A DNA stretch of 32,234 nucleotides from Lentilactobacillus sp. Marseille-Q4993 (GTDB taxonomy: Bacteria; Bacillota; Bacilli; Lactobacillales; Lactobacillaceae). Of the stretch, positions 22,869 through 30,283 are shown piece by piece. A model generated the notes under the pieces. That model had not been told where the DNA came from and ran no database searches. It was given only the letters and a program-made list of their open reading frames with translations. Where the stretch lies: assembly GCF_951230165.1 (NCBI RefSeq), contig NZ_CATNVB010000031.1:1-32234 (forward strand), read 5' to 3'. The position numbers and the translations under genes are program-made. The stretch's first letter is position 1; every line of letters begins with the position of its first letter.

Positions 22869-23534
22869 TCATACTCCCCACGTCTCCTTTTCATACGCCA
22901 TTTGCCAAAAGTTCAGCTCAAAATAGCTACTTCTGAGAAATGATTTGATCATCGCTTCTTGTTCTTCATCGGAAGCCTCTGCTCCAAGCTTATCAACGAT
23001 GCTGATCATTTTATTAGTGGCATCGGAGAACTCTGGACTGTCATAGGTTTCAATAAATTGCTGGTAAATTTTAACTGGGGAGCCGACATTAACTAACTGC
23101 TGGCCCATCTCGTTGTAAAGCCAGTAGCAGGGGAGAAGGGCCGTAGTTGCGGTAGCAGTTGTGCCTTCGTTTAATTCATGGTACATGTGGGCAACGTAGT
23201 TATATGCGTTTGGTGAAATTGGCGTTGTTTTAATTTCGTTTTCGTCAATTTTGAGTTCACCGAAGAATTCTTTGCGAATCTCAGTTTCACCAGAGTTCAT
23301 ACCGTCAGCACCTTCAATCAAGAATTGTTTGATTGCTGGGTCCGTGGTTTGGGCAGCGATTTTTCGGTGCAGGTCAGCAAAGTTACCGAGGTAGTATCGA
23401 TCCTGCTTTAAGTAGTACCTAAAGTTGTCCATTGGTAGGCTACCAGCTGCAAGTTCTGTGATGAATGGGTGATGGAAACTCTTTTCCCAAAGTGGCTTGG
23501 CGAGTTCGTGCATTTTGACAGAGATGGGTTGCAA
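22869..23534 (-). CDS. tenA: TenA-family aminopyrimidine hydrolase (thiaminase II)
   Basis: A 221-residue all-helical enzyme that hydrolyses degraded thiamine to recover the pyrimidine moiety HMP. Catalytic Cys136 lies in ALLPCYWLYNEMG and Glu206 in YFELNFWQMAY. YYLKQDRYYLGNFADL near residue 40 and NAYNYVAHMY near 110 line the pocket. Length is standard. Start is taken as TTG at 23534 because AGAGGAGTG lies upstream; the next ATG, 7 codons in, has no site. No other thiamine gene is nearby and I see no TPP riboswitch in front, so it probably acts in scavenging. Confidence 0.9.
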   Translation of the reverse strand: MQPISVKMHELAKPLWEKSFHHPFITELAAGSLPMDNFRYYLKQDRYYLGNFADLHRKIAAQTTDPAIKQFLIEGADGMNSGETEIRKEFFGELKIDENEIKTTPISPNAYNYVAHMYHELNEGTTATATTALLPCYWLYNEMGQQLVNVGSPVKIYQQFIETYDSPEFSDATNKMISIVDKLGAEASDEEQEAMIKSFLRSSYFELNFWQMAYEKETWGV

Positions 23535-23619
23535 AGTAAATCACTCCTCTAGTTTGATGAATTTATAATAACATGGGATTAACTAAAAATTATGAGAAAT
23601 TAGAGGAATATCGACAAAA

Positions 23620-23660
23620 TAAAAAGGGCACTATTCTCAACGAGAAAAAGTACCCTTGAT
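23620..23660 (-). terminator. Terminator of the acidic-loop lipoprotein gene
   Basis: On the minus strand AAGGGTACT...GAGAA-type arms pair with the matching AGTGCCCTT arm and are followed by TTTTTATTTT. It ends the lipoprotein message before tenA. Confidence 0.7.
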
Positions 23661-23666
23661 TAAAAC

Positions 23667-24224
23667 CTAATCGCCATCGTCGACCACATCTTCTTCTACC
23701 CAATACTTAGCCGAATTTTCATTCGAGGAGAAACGAATCCGGTAATATTCTTCAGTATCATAACCATTATCGTCGTCATGCTTATCATCATCATCATCGT
23801 AGTCGTCATCGTGGTCACGGTCACGAGTCCGAACGAGAGCCTTTTTATCAACGTAAATATTCTGCCCCTCATGAGCGTTAACTGAGTCCCAACTGTAAGT
23901 TTTGGCATTGCGACTCATTGGTACGTTCTTGTATAGTCTTGAATCATTAATGTCATCAAGTTGGGCTTCAAAATTGACCGTTCGATAACTTACCTTAGCT
24001 TTCGAACTGGAGTTGGATGATGCCTGAGAATCGTTACTTTGGCTTGAAGATTGATTATTATTATCGTTCGATGAAGATTCAGAACTAGACTTATTGCTAG
24101 AACTAGATTGCTTTTCAACTTTGTTGTCACTTTGGTTGCTCGACTTGTCAGAATTTGAACTACATCCAGCTAACCCAACACTAACAAACAGTAGTAAGGT
24201 CAGTAAAGTGGCCTTTATTTTCAT
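23667..24224 (-). CDS. Lipoprotein with SH3-like domain and acidic Asp/His loop
   Basis: A 185-residue exported lipoprotein. The signal peptide ends in a lipobox LAGC (Cys near residue 21), followed by a Ser/Asn/Lys-rich linker to about residue 80. The C-terminal part looks like an SH3b/SLAP-type beta domain: RLYKNVPMSRNAKTYSW, EGQNIYVDKKALVRT, then EYYRIRF and KYWVEEDVV. Between the strands is an inserted loop rich in Asp and some His (RDRDHDDDYDDDDDKHDDD), which might bind divalent cations. That is inference from composition. Start is the ATG at 24224, with GGAGGG before it. No operon partner. Confidence 0.8.
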   Translation of the reverse strand: MKIKATLLTLLLFVSVGLAGCSSNSDKSSNQSDNKVEKQSSSSNKSSSESSSNDNNNQSSSQSNDSQASSNSSSKAKVSYRTVNFEAQLDDINDSRLYKNVPMSRNAKTYSWDSVNAHEGQNIYVDKKALVRTRDRDHDDDYDDDDDKHDDDNGYDTEEYYRIRFSSNENSAKYWVEEDVVDDGD

Positions 24225-24373
24225 TAGTAAACCCTCCAAATGTTATTGTTACAATTAGCATATCAAACGGGTTTGTGGCGAACAACTATTATCTATATTA
24301 AAATGATGAATCTCTTTTAGTTGGCTATCTATGACTTGGCTGATACTATTATCGATAATAAGGGGTGGACATT

Positions 24374-25210
24374 ATGAAACAACTTTATTTAAAAACCCGA
24401 GATATTGTGATTATTATTCTGGTGGCATTTCTATTATCACTTACCACCGAAATTGTGCCGAAAATTTTATCGTGGACAGGCATCAGCTCAAAAATTTCAA
24501 ACATTGATTTTCAGATGATTATTATTTTGTGGAGTGAAATCGTTGGGGTGTTTATTATCCTTGGCGTTTTTAGAAACAACCACCAAATTGCGGCGGTAGA
24601 CTTCACTGACTGGCCTAAGTATTTAAAGGGACTTTTGGGAGGCGCTGGATTATTTGGGTTAGTTTGGATTGCCAGTGTCCTCCTAAAAGGATATTCCGTC
24701 AGTTGGGTATTTAATTTTGGCAAAACTGGGATTATCCTTCTCTTTTTTGGAGGCTTTTTAATTCAAAGCTTTTTTGAAGAAGTATTGTGTCGTGGATTTG
24801 TGCTTGGCTACTTTCTAACGAAGCACCGCGTGGTTACGGGAGTGGTTGTTAATTCATTTGTCTTTGCGGTCATGCATCTAGGTAATTCGGGAGTTACGTG
24901 GCTAGCTGGACTGAATCTGATTTTGTTCTCAGTCGTGATGTCCTTTGTCAGATTGGTTTGGGGGAACTTGCTCATTAATGGTGCGATTCATGGGTCGTGG
25001 AACTTTGCCGAAGGCGTCCTGTTCGGAACGTCTGTCTCGGGAACACCAAACATTGCTGGAGTGTGGCAATCACATGAAACCAGCGCTAGTTCACTGATCA
25101 ACGGTGGGGAGTTTGGATTAGAAGCTAGTTTTATCTGCTTTGTGGTTTACGCGGTTGTCCTTTACTGGCTGGTAATCAAATATAAAAATAATAAGAAACA
25201 CGAAGGATAG
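24374..25210 (+). CDS. CPBP-family intramembrane metalloprotease
   Basis: A 278-residue membrane protein with about eight hydrophobic segments and the CPBP (CAAX protease and bacteriocin-processing) motifs. Glu135-Glu136 with Arg140 occur in FFEEVLCRG, His168 in FAVMHLG, and His206 with Asn210 in NGAIHGSWN. These residues bind the catalytic metal. In lactic acid bacteria such proteins often give immunity to bacteriocins or process peptides, but no bacteriocin gene is seen here. Start is the ATG at 24374, after AGGGGTGG; a GTG three codons earlier is in frame but overlaps that site. Monocistronic. Confidence 0.88.
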   Translation: MKQLYLKTRDIVIIILVAFLLSLTTEIVPKILSWTGISSKISNIDFQMIIILWSEIVGVFIILGVFRNNHQIAAVDFTDWPKYLKGLLGGAGLFGLVWIASVLLKGYSVSWVFNFGKTGIILLFFGGFLIQSFFEEVLCRGFVLGYFLTKHRVVTGVVVNSFVFAVMHLGNSGVTWLAGLNLILFSVVMSFVRLVWGNLLINGAIHGSWNFAEGVLFGTSVSGTPNIAGVWQSHETSASSLINGGEFGLEASFICFVVYAVVLYWLVIKYKNNKKHEG

Positions 25211-25307
25211 AGGTTTTATTGATTACTGATACTTAGGATTCGACATTCTTGTAACCGGTTTTATAAACTATATACTGAAGTTGAAAGAATAAGGGGAGGA
25301 ATTTTAA

Positions 25308-26054
25308 ATGGATAGATTAAAGGATAAAGTTGCGATTATCACTGGTGGCGTTGCTGGAATTGGACTCGGGATTGCTGAATGTTATGTTCGTGAAGGAGCC
25401 AAGGTTGTAATTACCGCTAACCATAACGTTGATGGTGGTAAATCAGCCGTTGAAAAGTTTGGTGATGATAAAGCCCTATTCGTTCAACAAGATGTTGCTA
25501 AGGAAGAGGACTGGCAAAAGGTGATCGATCAAACGATCGCAAAGTTTGGCAAACTAGATATTCTAGTTAATAATGCCGGAATTGGTGGGGCAAACGGGCT
25601 CCTTGAAGATTCCAGTCTAGAAGAATGGAACAAGATTGTTGGTATCAACTTAACCGGTAATTTCTTGGGTGAAAAGTATGGCATTAAAGCAATGAAGAAA
25701 CATAATGGTGCTAAAGGCTCAATTATCAACGTTTCATCAGTTGCCGGTCTGGTTGGCTTACCAATGAACCCAGCCTACTCAGCAACCAAGGGTGGAACAA
25801 GAATGTTGACGCATGCAACGGCATTACAGTTAGCATCTCAAAAAGTTGATATTAGGGTAAATTCAGTCCATCCAGGCTGGATTGACACAGCTATCGTGCC
25901 AGATGACTACAAGGAACAGATTATTTCAACGATTCCAGTTGGCCATATGGGGGAACCAAAGGATATTGGTGAAGTTTGTGTCTACCTCGGAAGCGATGAA
26001 TCCAAATTCGCAAATGGTGCGGAATTCGTAGTGGATGGTGGGCAGAGAGCCTAA
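25308..26054 (+). CDS. Short-chain dehydrogenase, R-alcohol-dehydrogenase-like
   Basis: A 248-residue SDR close in pattern to Levilactobacillus brevis R-specific alcohol dehydrogenase. The cofactor turn is [12 protein letters not shown] (12-23), followed by NNAG (88-91), and the active site is Asn114, Ser143, Tyr157 and Lys161 (NVSS, YSATK). The ending [15 protein letters not shown] is typical. At the end of the second strand the sequence is ITANHN, so the Arg that holds the NADPH phosphate in the brevis enzyme is replaced by Asn38. Preference for NADH is therefore possible. It reduces ketones or oxidises secondary alcohols (family). GGGGAGGA before ATG; bidirectional terminator after. Confidence 0.88.
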   Translation: MDRLKDKVAIITGGVAGIGLGIAECYVREGAKVVITANHNVDGGKSAVEKFGDDKALFVQQDVAKEEDWQKVIDQTIAKFGKLDILVNNAGIGGANGLLEDSSLEEWNKIVGINLTGNFLGEKYGIKAMKKHNGAKGSIINVSSVAGLVGLPMNPAYSATKGGTRMLTHATALQLASQKVDIRVNSVHPGWIDTAIVPDDYKEQIISTIPVGHMGEPKDIGEVCVYLGSDESKFANGAEFVVDGGQRA

Positions 26055-26076
26055 TCCGTAAAATGGGCAAATCAAA

Positions 26077-26122
26077 AACAGCCAGTGAAAATTTCGAGCG
26101 AAATTTTTACTGGCTGTTTAAT
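26077..26122. terminator. Bidirectional terminator, SDR and seven-TM gene
   Basis: AACAGCCAGTGAAAATTTC (26077-26095) pairs with GAAATTTTTACTGGCTGTT (26100-26118), one G-T, with a 4-base loop GAGC. It serves two convergent genes. Confidence 0.88.
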
Positions 26123-26124
26123 TT

Positions 26125-26919
26125 TTACCAAATTGGCTTCTTGCCATTTGGCAATCTCTTTGGTTTAGCTGGTAATTTTTTGAGAACAAACAGGGTTCTG
26201 ATTGAGAAGCAGATGGCCACAATCCCCGTAACGTAGAACCATGGATTATTTGCCATTGAGAAGTAAGGACTAATTTGAGCCCACATGTTGGAAGGCAAGA
26301 ACGAGTTGATCGTTCCGATAATGATAACAATTGCCAAACCAGTTGAAGCTCCCATTCTGGTCCCTCGTTTTTCCCAGTACAAGCCAGGCATAATTCCCAT
26401 CAAAATGTTGGTAAAAATATACCACTTTAGCATTGCTGGGTCGTTCATGAATACTCTGAATAAGTTGACGGTCGGAACCATTACCAGGACCCAGCCACAA
26501 ACTCGAAGCCAGGCATCGGTGGTGGAAATATTCCCCCAAATTTCTTCTCGCTCAACGTAGATACATTTGACCAAGTTATAGACTTCAAACAAAGTCCAAG
26601 CAACTTCAGCGATTGCCGCGAAATTGAAGACCCAGAAGCCTCCAACCGCATGGGAGGCGGTCAAGAATACAAAAATTCCCATTGAATCAATTGCAAAGTA
26701 ATATGAGTGCATGAGAATGTTGTAAGGCGATTTGCCTTCTCGGTTTACTAGTAAAAAGCTGTAAATATATTCAATAAAGCCGATGGCAAAAGTTAGTCCT
26801 GCGACCCCTAATGTAAGTACATATTGAGGGTTGTTTGGATTAAGCGCATTTACGAAGTCGTTTAAAGAATATGATGTTCCGTGGTACGTTGCAAAAATTG
26901 AATTTAAAAAATCCCACAT
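26125..26919 (-). CDS. Seven-TM membrane protein of unknown function
   Basis: A 264-residue membrane protein with seven hydrophobic helices (around 33-58, 72-90, 95-118, 135-158, 164-183, 192-208 and 222-245) and a basic C-terminus (KPKRLPNGKKP). Conserved-looking polar residues within or near membranes are FIEYIY (Glu), FAIDSMG (Asp), EVAWTLFEVYNL and FTNILMGIMPGLYW. The plan faintly resembles the small integral-membrane terpene-cyclase group, but I cannot support that beyond layout. AAAGGA precedes the ATG. It is divergent from a TetR regulator, which probably controls it. Confidence 0.7.
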   Translation of the reverse strand: MWDFLNSIFATYHGTSYSLNDFVNALNPNNPQYVLTLGVAGLTFAIGFIEYIYSFLLVNREGKSPYNILMHSYYFAIDSMGIFVFLTASHAVGGFWVFNFAAIAEVAWTLFEVYNLVKCIYVEREEIWGNISTTDAWLRVCGWVLVMVPTVNLFRVFMNDPAMLKWYIFTNILMGIMPGLYWEKRGTRMGASTGLAIVIIIGTINSFLPSNMWAQISPYFSMANNPWFYVTGIVAICFSIRTLFVLKKLPAKPKRLPNGKKPIW

Positions 26920-26961
26920 AATAATTTTCCTTTCAAAATAATATGATTGCAGTAACTTTAC

Positions 26962-27004
26962 TTGTTATTTATCTTATTGCTTAATACAATGTATTTGGTA
27001 CCAA
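26962..27004 (+). promoter_or_regulatory. tetR promoter with palindromic operator
   Basis: TTGTTA (26962-26967), 17 bases, TACAAT (26985-26990) form a good promoter for the TetR gene. The perfect 10-bp palindrome TTGGTACCAA (26995-27004) sits on the expected transcription start. A repressor there would block its own gene and may act on the divergent membrane-protein gene. Confidence 0.6.
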
Positions 27005-27043
27005 TAAAAGTAAAAGTGTGTAATATCTTTTGAAAGGATTTTT

Positions 27044-27583
27044 ATGGATAAAAGGATTGAGAAAACCAAGGAAGCGTTAACCAGTTCGTTATTTGAAATG
27101 CTGGAAACGCAACCGATTGAAAATATTTCTATAACTGATTTATGTAATCACGCAAATGTAAGCCGCCGAACTTTTTATGTGCATTACGACAACATTTACG
27201 AAATTTTTGAAGATTATCGGGATTTTTTAGCACTTAAAGTGTATCGAGCGTTGCAGAGTCCGGATTTAGTGGCGGATAATTTACTGGTGGTTTTTGATAC
27301 GATCCTTATGTCCAATTACAAAGGGTTTCGGCAACTATGTCTTAATGATCGCCACCGTTCGCTAATTGATGATTTACATGTGATGTTGTTTAATACCCTC
27401 TGTGATGTGTTGAATATTGAAGAAAATGACGGCAAAAATCGGCTTATCCTACAATATTTGTCATTTGGAGTTATCAACTCTTACGTTTATTGGTTTAGAA
27501 ATCCTGATCTGATGGATTACGACATGCTGACTAAGACTAACGAGCAGATTGTTAGGACTAATTTGGAATTGATTAAGAAATAA
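27044..27583 (+). CDS. TetR/AcrR-family transcription regulator
   Basis: A 179-residue regulator. The N-terminal helix-turn-helix (about 8-52) is classic: TKEALTSSLFEMLETQPIENI, then ISITDLCNHANVSRRTFYVHYDNIYEIF, split here into helices 2-3 and the YxH turn. The C-terminal part (60-179) fits the TetR_C_8/DhaS-like group (LCLNDRHRSLIDDL; YLSFGVINSYVYWF), whose ligands are mostly unknown. Codon 1 is ATG, with AAAGGAT upstream. It faces away from the seven-TM gene over a 124-base gap and is followed by a bidirectional terminator. Confidence 0.88.
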   Translation: MDKRIEKTKEALTSSLFEMLETQPIENISITDLCNHANVSRRTFYVHYDNIYEIFEDYRDFLALKVYRALQSPDLVADNLLVVFDTILMSNYKGFRQLCLNDRHRSLIDDLHVMLFNTLCDVLNIEENDGKNRLILQYLSFGVINSYVYWFRNPDLMDYDMLTKTNEQIVRTNLELIKK

Positions 27584-27627
27584 AAAGACCCATGAGGTTG
27601 AGGAACAACTCAAACTCATGGGTTTTA
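27583..27627. terminator. Bidirectional terminator, tetR and nuclease
   Basis: ACCCATGAG plus TTGAG (27588-27602) pairs with CTCAA plus CTCATGGGT (27609-27623) around GAACAA, with one internal G-A mismatch and A and T runs at the ends. Confidence 0.88.
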
Positions 27628-27637
27628 TTGATTGTAT

Positions 27638-28444
27638 CTACTGATTTGGTTCTTCTACCTTGAAATCGCGGTCAATCTTAGAACGCCCAGTTTGATAATC
27701 GAACTGCACACCTGGTTGGACATTGAATAGGTATACGTTAAAGTCTAAACTGCCGTCAGTACTGATAGCTTGTAGGTGGATTCCACGCGCCATTCGTTCT
27801 GAACCTCGGAAAATTGGTTTGGCGTAGAAAATAACTTTATGGTGATCATAAAGTGCCTGGCGAACTTTTTGTTCGTAAATAGTTTGGACCTTCTGATTTG
27901 AAAATGCGGTCTGGGTAAATAAATTCTTGGGGTTGTTCTGGTCACCCGCCTCACTACCATCGTAGCGACCGTTGGCATTAATCCCGCCAGAAAGGGAGTA
28001 AGCAATTAAGTGGCCTCGATTAATAATCGCCTCGCCGTCAACAAACTTCTGATGCCAAGCTGTCGGTCGAACATACTGCCGTTCACGGTCATCATTTGAC
28101 GCTAAGTTGCGGTTTTCTAAATAAGCAACATTAGCCCCACTGGTTCGGTTATAATGATCTAAATTTTGATAGTCAACTTTGTTTTCCTGCCAGCTTTTGG
28201 GATTCAAAGTTGATTTGTTTTTGTTTACATAAACGACCGAGTTTTCGCCGGACTTAAAGTCTAAACTGGCTAACTTGTCAGTCTTTGTAACTGATTGGGT
28301 GTGAGTTTCGTGACTTGGGGTTGAACTCGGAATCAAGTTTCCCTTTAAACCACCGTTAAAAAGAGCGATGATTCCTAGGACAATAATCGCTGCGATGGTA
28401 CTCTGGGTGGTTCTCTTACTGTAACGTCTACGTCTTTTTGCCAT
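27638..28444 (-). CDS. DNA/RNA non-specific endonuclease, anchored or secreted
   Basis: A 268-residue nuclease of the EndA/NUC1 type. A basic start (AKRRRRYSKR) and hydrophobic helix (about 15-30) form an anchor or signal; the enzyme would lie outside the cell. The catalytic beta-beta-alpha-metal motif is INRGHLIAYS with Arg143-Gly144-His145 (usually DRGH; here Asn replaces Asp) and the metal Asn in NNPKNLFTQT (171-174). FYAKPIFRGSERMARGI and the FNVYLFNVQPG strand complete the fold. Start is the ATG at 28444 after AGGGG; upstream in-frame codons have no ribosome site. Role: breakdown of extracellular DNA for nutrients or phosphate, or DNA entry. PhoP-box-like repeats lie in its promoter. Confidence 0.88.
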   Translation of the reverse strand: MAKRRRRYSKRTTQSTIAAIIVLGIIALFNGGLKGNLIPSSTPSHETHTQSVTKTDKLASLDFKSGENSVVYVNKNKSTLNPKSWQENKVDYQNLDHYNRTSGANVAYLENRNLASNDDRERQYVRPTAWHQKFVDGEAIINRGHLIAYSLSGGINANGRYDGSEAGDQNNPKNLFTQTAFSNQKVQTIYEQKVRQALYDHHKVIFYAKPIFRGSERMARGIHLQAISTDGSLDFNVYLFNVQPGVQFDYQTGRSKIDRDFKVEEPNQ

Positions 28445-28518
28445 TTGTTTTTCCCCTCGATAAGCTATTAAATCAACGATACCAGATATTAGGTGATGAC
28501 GGCAAGGCATACGGCGAG

Positions 28519-28609
28519 TAACTAGTAGTTTACATAATGAAAATATCGTGTAAAAGCTATGTAAAGGTTATGTTAATCGGGTTTTCAGAGCTCCTTTTCC
28601 AAGTACAAT
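28519..28609. promoter_or_regulatory. PhoP-box-like repeats between nuclease and surface operon
   Basis: Read on the minus strand, four hexamers TTAACA (28571-28576), TTTACA (28560-28565), TTTACA (28549-28554) and TTTTCA (28538-28543) lie exactly 11 bp apart, matching the Bacillus PhoP pattern TTHACA-N5 in tandem. The third hexamer can be the -35 of the nuclease promoter, with TAAACT 16 bases on. On the plus strand TTTTCA (28582-28587), 16 bases, TACAAT (28604-28609) can serve the surface operon. Confidence 0.6.
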
Positions 28610-28667
28610 CAAAGTATCTTCATTGGGATTCGCGAAGATTAATACCATGAATTTGGAGATGGAAAAA

Positions 28668-30266
28668 GTGATTATTAATTGGAAACGAACGCTGATTTTA
28701 TCGGTGGGGGCACTGGGATTGGTTGTGACGGCGCCGTTGATTTCGCGGGCAAACTCACATGGTGGACCAGAGTTCAGTTCACTGGATGCTAGTTTGGCCA
28801 AAAATAACGTAACTTTTACGGGCAAGGCACCGTTATATAACAAACCAACAACCAGCAAGGAGCGACAAGTGATGGTTGGCAACACCCAGTTGAAACAACT
28901 AGCAAAAGTTGGCTCATCTAGTCAAAACTTTGTGGCGACCAATCAAGAAGTTACTAAAACTGGTCGGGTTTACTATCGGGTGATTTCGAATGATAACCAG
29001 TATCGTGGCTGGATTTTTGGTGGGAATAAAGCTGGCAAATTTGGTGGGGGATTAAAGGCGTTTAAGACGTTCAAACAGATTGGTGTGCCCACTTCGCTAA
29101 GCAAATATGAATTCACGATTACCACACCTGGATTCGCTAACGATGGGAAGAATTTGACTTACACAGAACCGCTTGGCACGGTCCGAGGGGCTAAGCAGAC
29201 GGTTGGTGATGCAGCCCCGTATAAAGACCAAACTTTCAAAGTCACTAAAATGGGAACTCGAACTCGTGAGGGTGATACGTGGGTGTATGTTCAAAGCACT
29301 GATAGTTCGGAAAGTAAATTAAATGGGTGGATTCTGTATAGTGGCTTAACTCCAGCTGAGAAACCGATTGCTCATAATGCGATTCGAATTGATATCGTAA
29401 ATTCTGCGGGACAGCTCTTAAAGGCGGTTGATTACGTTAAACCGGCTGCTGAAGCTGGCGACTATCTTGGCATCAACTACTCTGAATCTGGTACCCCCGT
29501 TTGGATTCTTCGAGCTAGTGATAAACAGAAAATTCAAAAGTTGATTAGAGATGCCTTGGCTGGAACTGGTTATGGGATTGAAACCATTAGCGCGGCAAAA
29601 AATGGCTTTTTAGCTGAAGCCCAGTTTGGTGGCAAAACTTCGCTAACTGCTTTGCCAACGGATGCCACCCCGACGGATTCGCTGAAGGTCAATTTAGTTG
29701 ATGATAGTGGCGGGGTACTAGGTAGTTTTAACTACACTAAGACTGCCAATAATGTGAATGATACGCTGGCGGTTGATAATAATGGTTTTGTTGGTTTGTC
29801 TGACGATGACGCAAATGCATTACAAAAAGATGTAAGTGATACGTTGAAGAAATCTGGTTACAGTCTGACATTATCGGCTAAGCAGAAGCAGGAGTTAGCC
29901 ACAACTTCGTTTGGCAATACGGTGTATCTGAGTGGAGCCAAGAAAACCAAGACGATTGCGGATAGTGCGGTCAGAATCAAACTGATTGCTAATGACACTG
30001 GTAAAACAGTCACTTCAATAGATTACGTCAACACAGACGCCGATGATCCGGCTCCAAAAGGTTCTGACCTTGGGGAGAGTACGGCTACTGGCTGGACGCT
30101 TAAGCAGGATGACAATGCGGCAATCACTAGTCAAATCGTTGCAGCTCTTGATGGTACTGGGTATCAGCTTGACGGGAACAAGCTCTCAACTGGTGATGTA
30201 TCAACAATTGGAGCAGCCAAGTTTGGTGACTCAGTTTCTGTGAATGTATTACCAGCAAATCAGTGA
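28668..30266 (+). CDS. Secreted modular protein: two SH3-like domains and three repeats
   Basis: A 532-residue exported protein. I chose the GTG at 28668, 9 bases after GGAG, because it gives a clean signal peptide (MIINWKRTLILSVGALGL onwards, cleavage near residue 30). Two SH3/GW-like domains follow (about 45-120 and 163-226; signs LYNKP, VYYRVISND, YRGWIFG and WVYVQS, NGWILYSG). Then come three tandem units of about 90 residues (238-330, 338-424, 434-530), each with I/VRIxLxxxxGxxxxSxDY, a GTGY/KSGY element and AxFG(G/N/D) near its end. No LPxTG or anchor is seen, so retention could rely on the SH3-like modules binding wall polymer (inference). The second gene follows after 17 bases. Confidence 0.75.
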   Translation: MIINWKRTLILSVGALGLVVTAPLISRANSHGGPEFSSLDASLAKNNVTFTGKAPLYNKPTTSKERQVMVGNTQLKQLAKVGSSSQNFVATNQEVTKTGRVYYRVISNDNQYRGWIFGGNKAGKFGGGLKAFKTFKQIGVPTSLSKYEFTITTPGFANDGKNLTYTEPLGTVRGAKQTVGDAAPYKDQTFKVTKMGTRTREGDTWVYVQSTDSSESKLNGWILYSGLTPAEKPIAHNAIRIDIVNSAGQLLKAVDYVKPAAEAGDYLGINYSESGTPVWILRASDKQKIQKLIRDALAGTGYGIETISAAKNGFLAEAQFGGKTSLTALPTDATPTDSLKVNLVDDSGGVLGSFNYTKTANNVNDTLAVDNNGFVGLSDDDANALQKDVSDTLKKSGYSLTLSAKQKQELATTSFGNTVYLSGAKKTKTIADSAVRIKLIANDTGKTVTSIDYVNTDADDPAPKGSDLGESTATGWTLKQDDNAAITSQIVAALDGTGYQLDGNKLSTGDVSTIGAAKFGDSVSVNVLPANQ

Positions 30267-30283
30267 TTGGAAGGGATTTAATA

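Noticed and set aside
23535-23666. TPP riboswitch before tenA
   Set aside because: The gap holds only the lipoprotein terminator and short AT-rich sequence; the thi-box pattern is absent.
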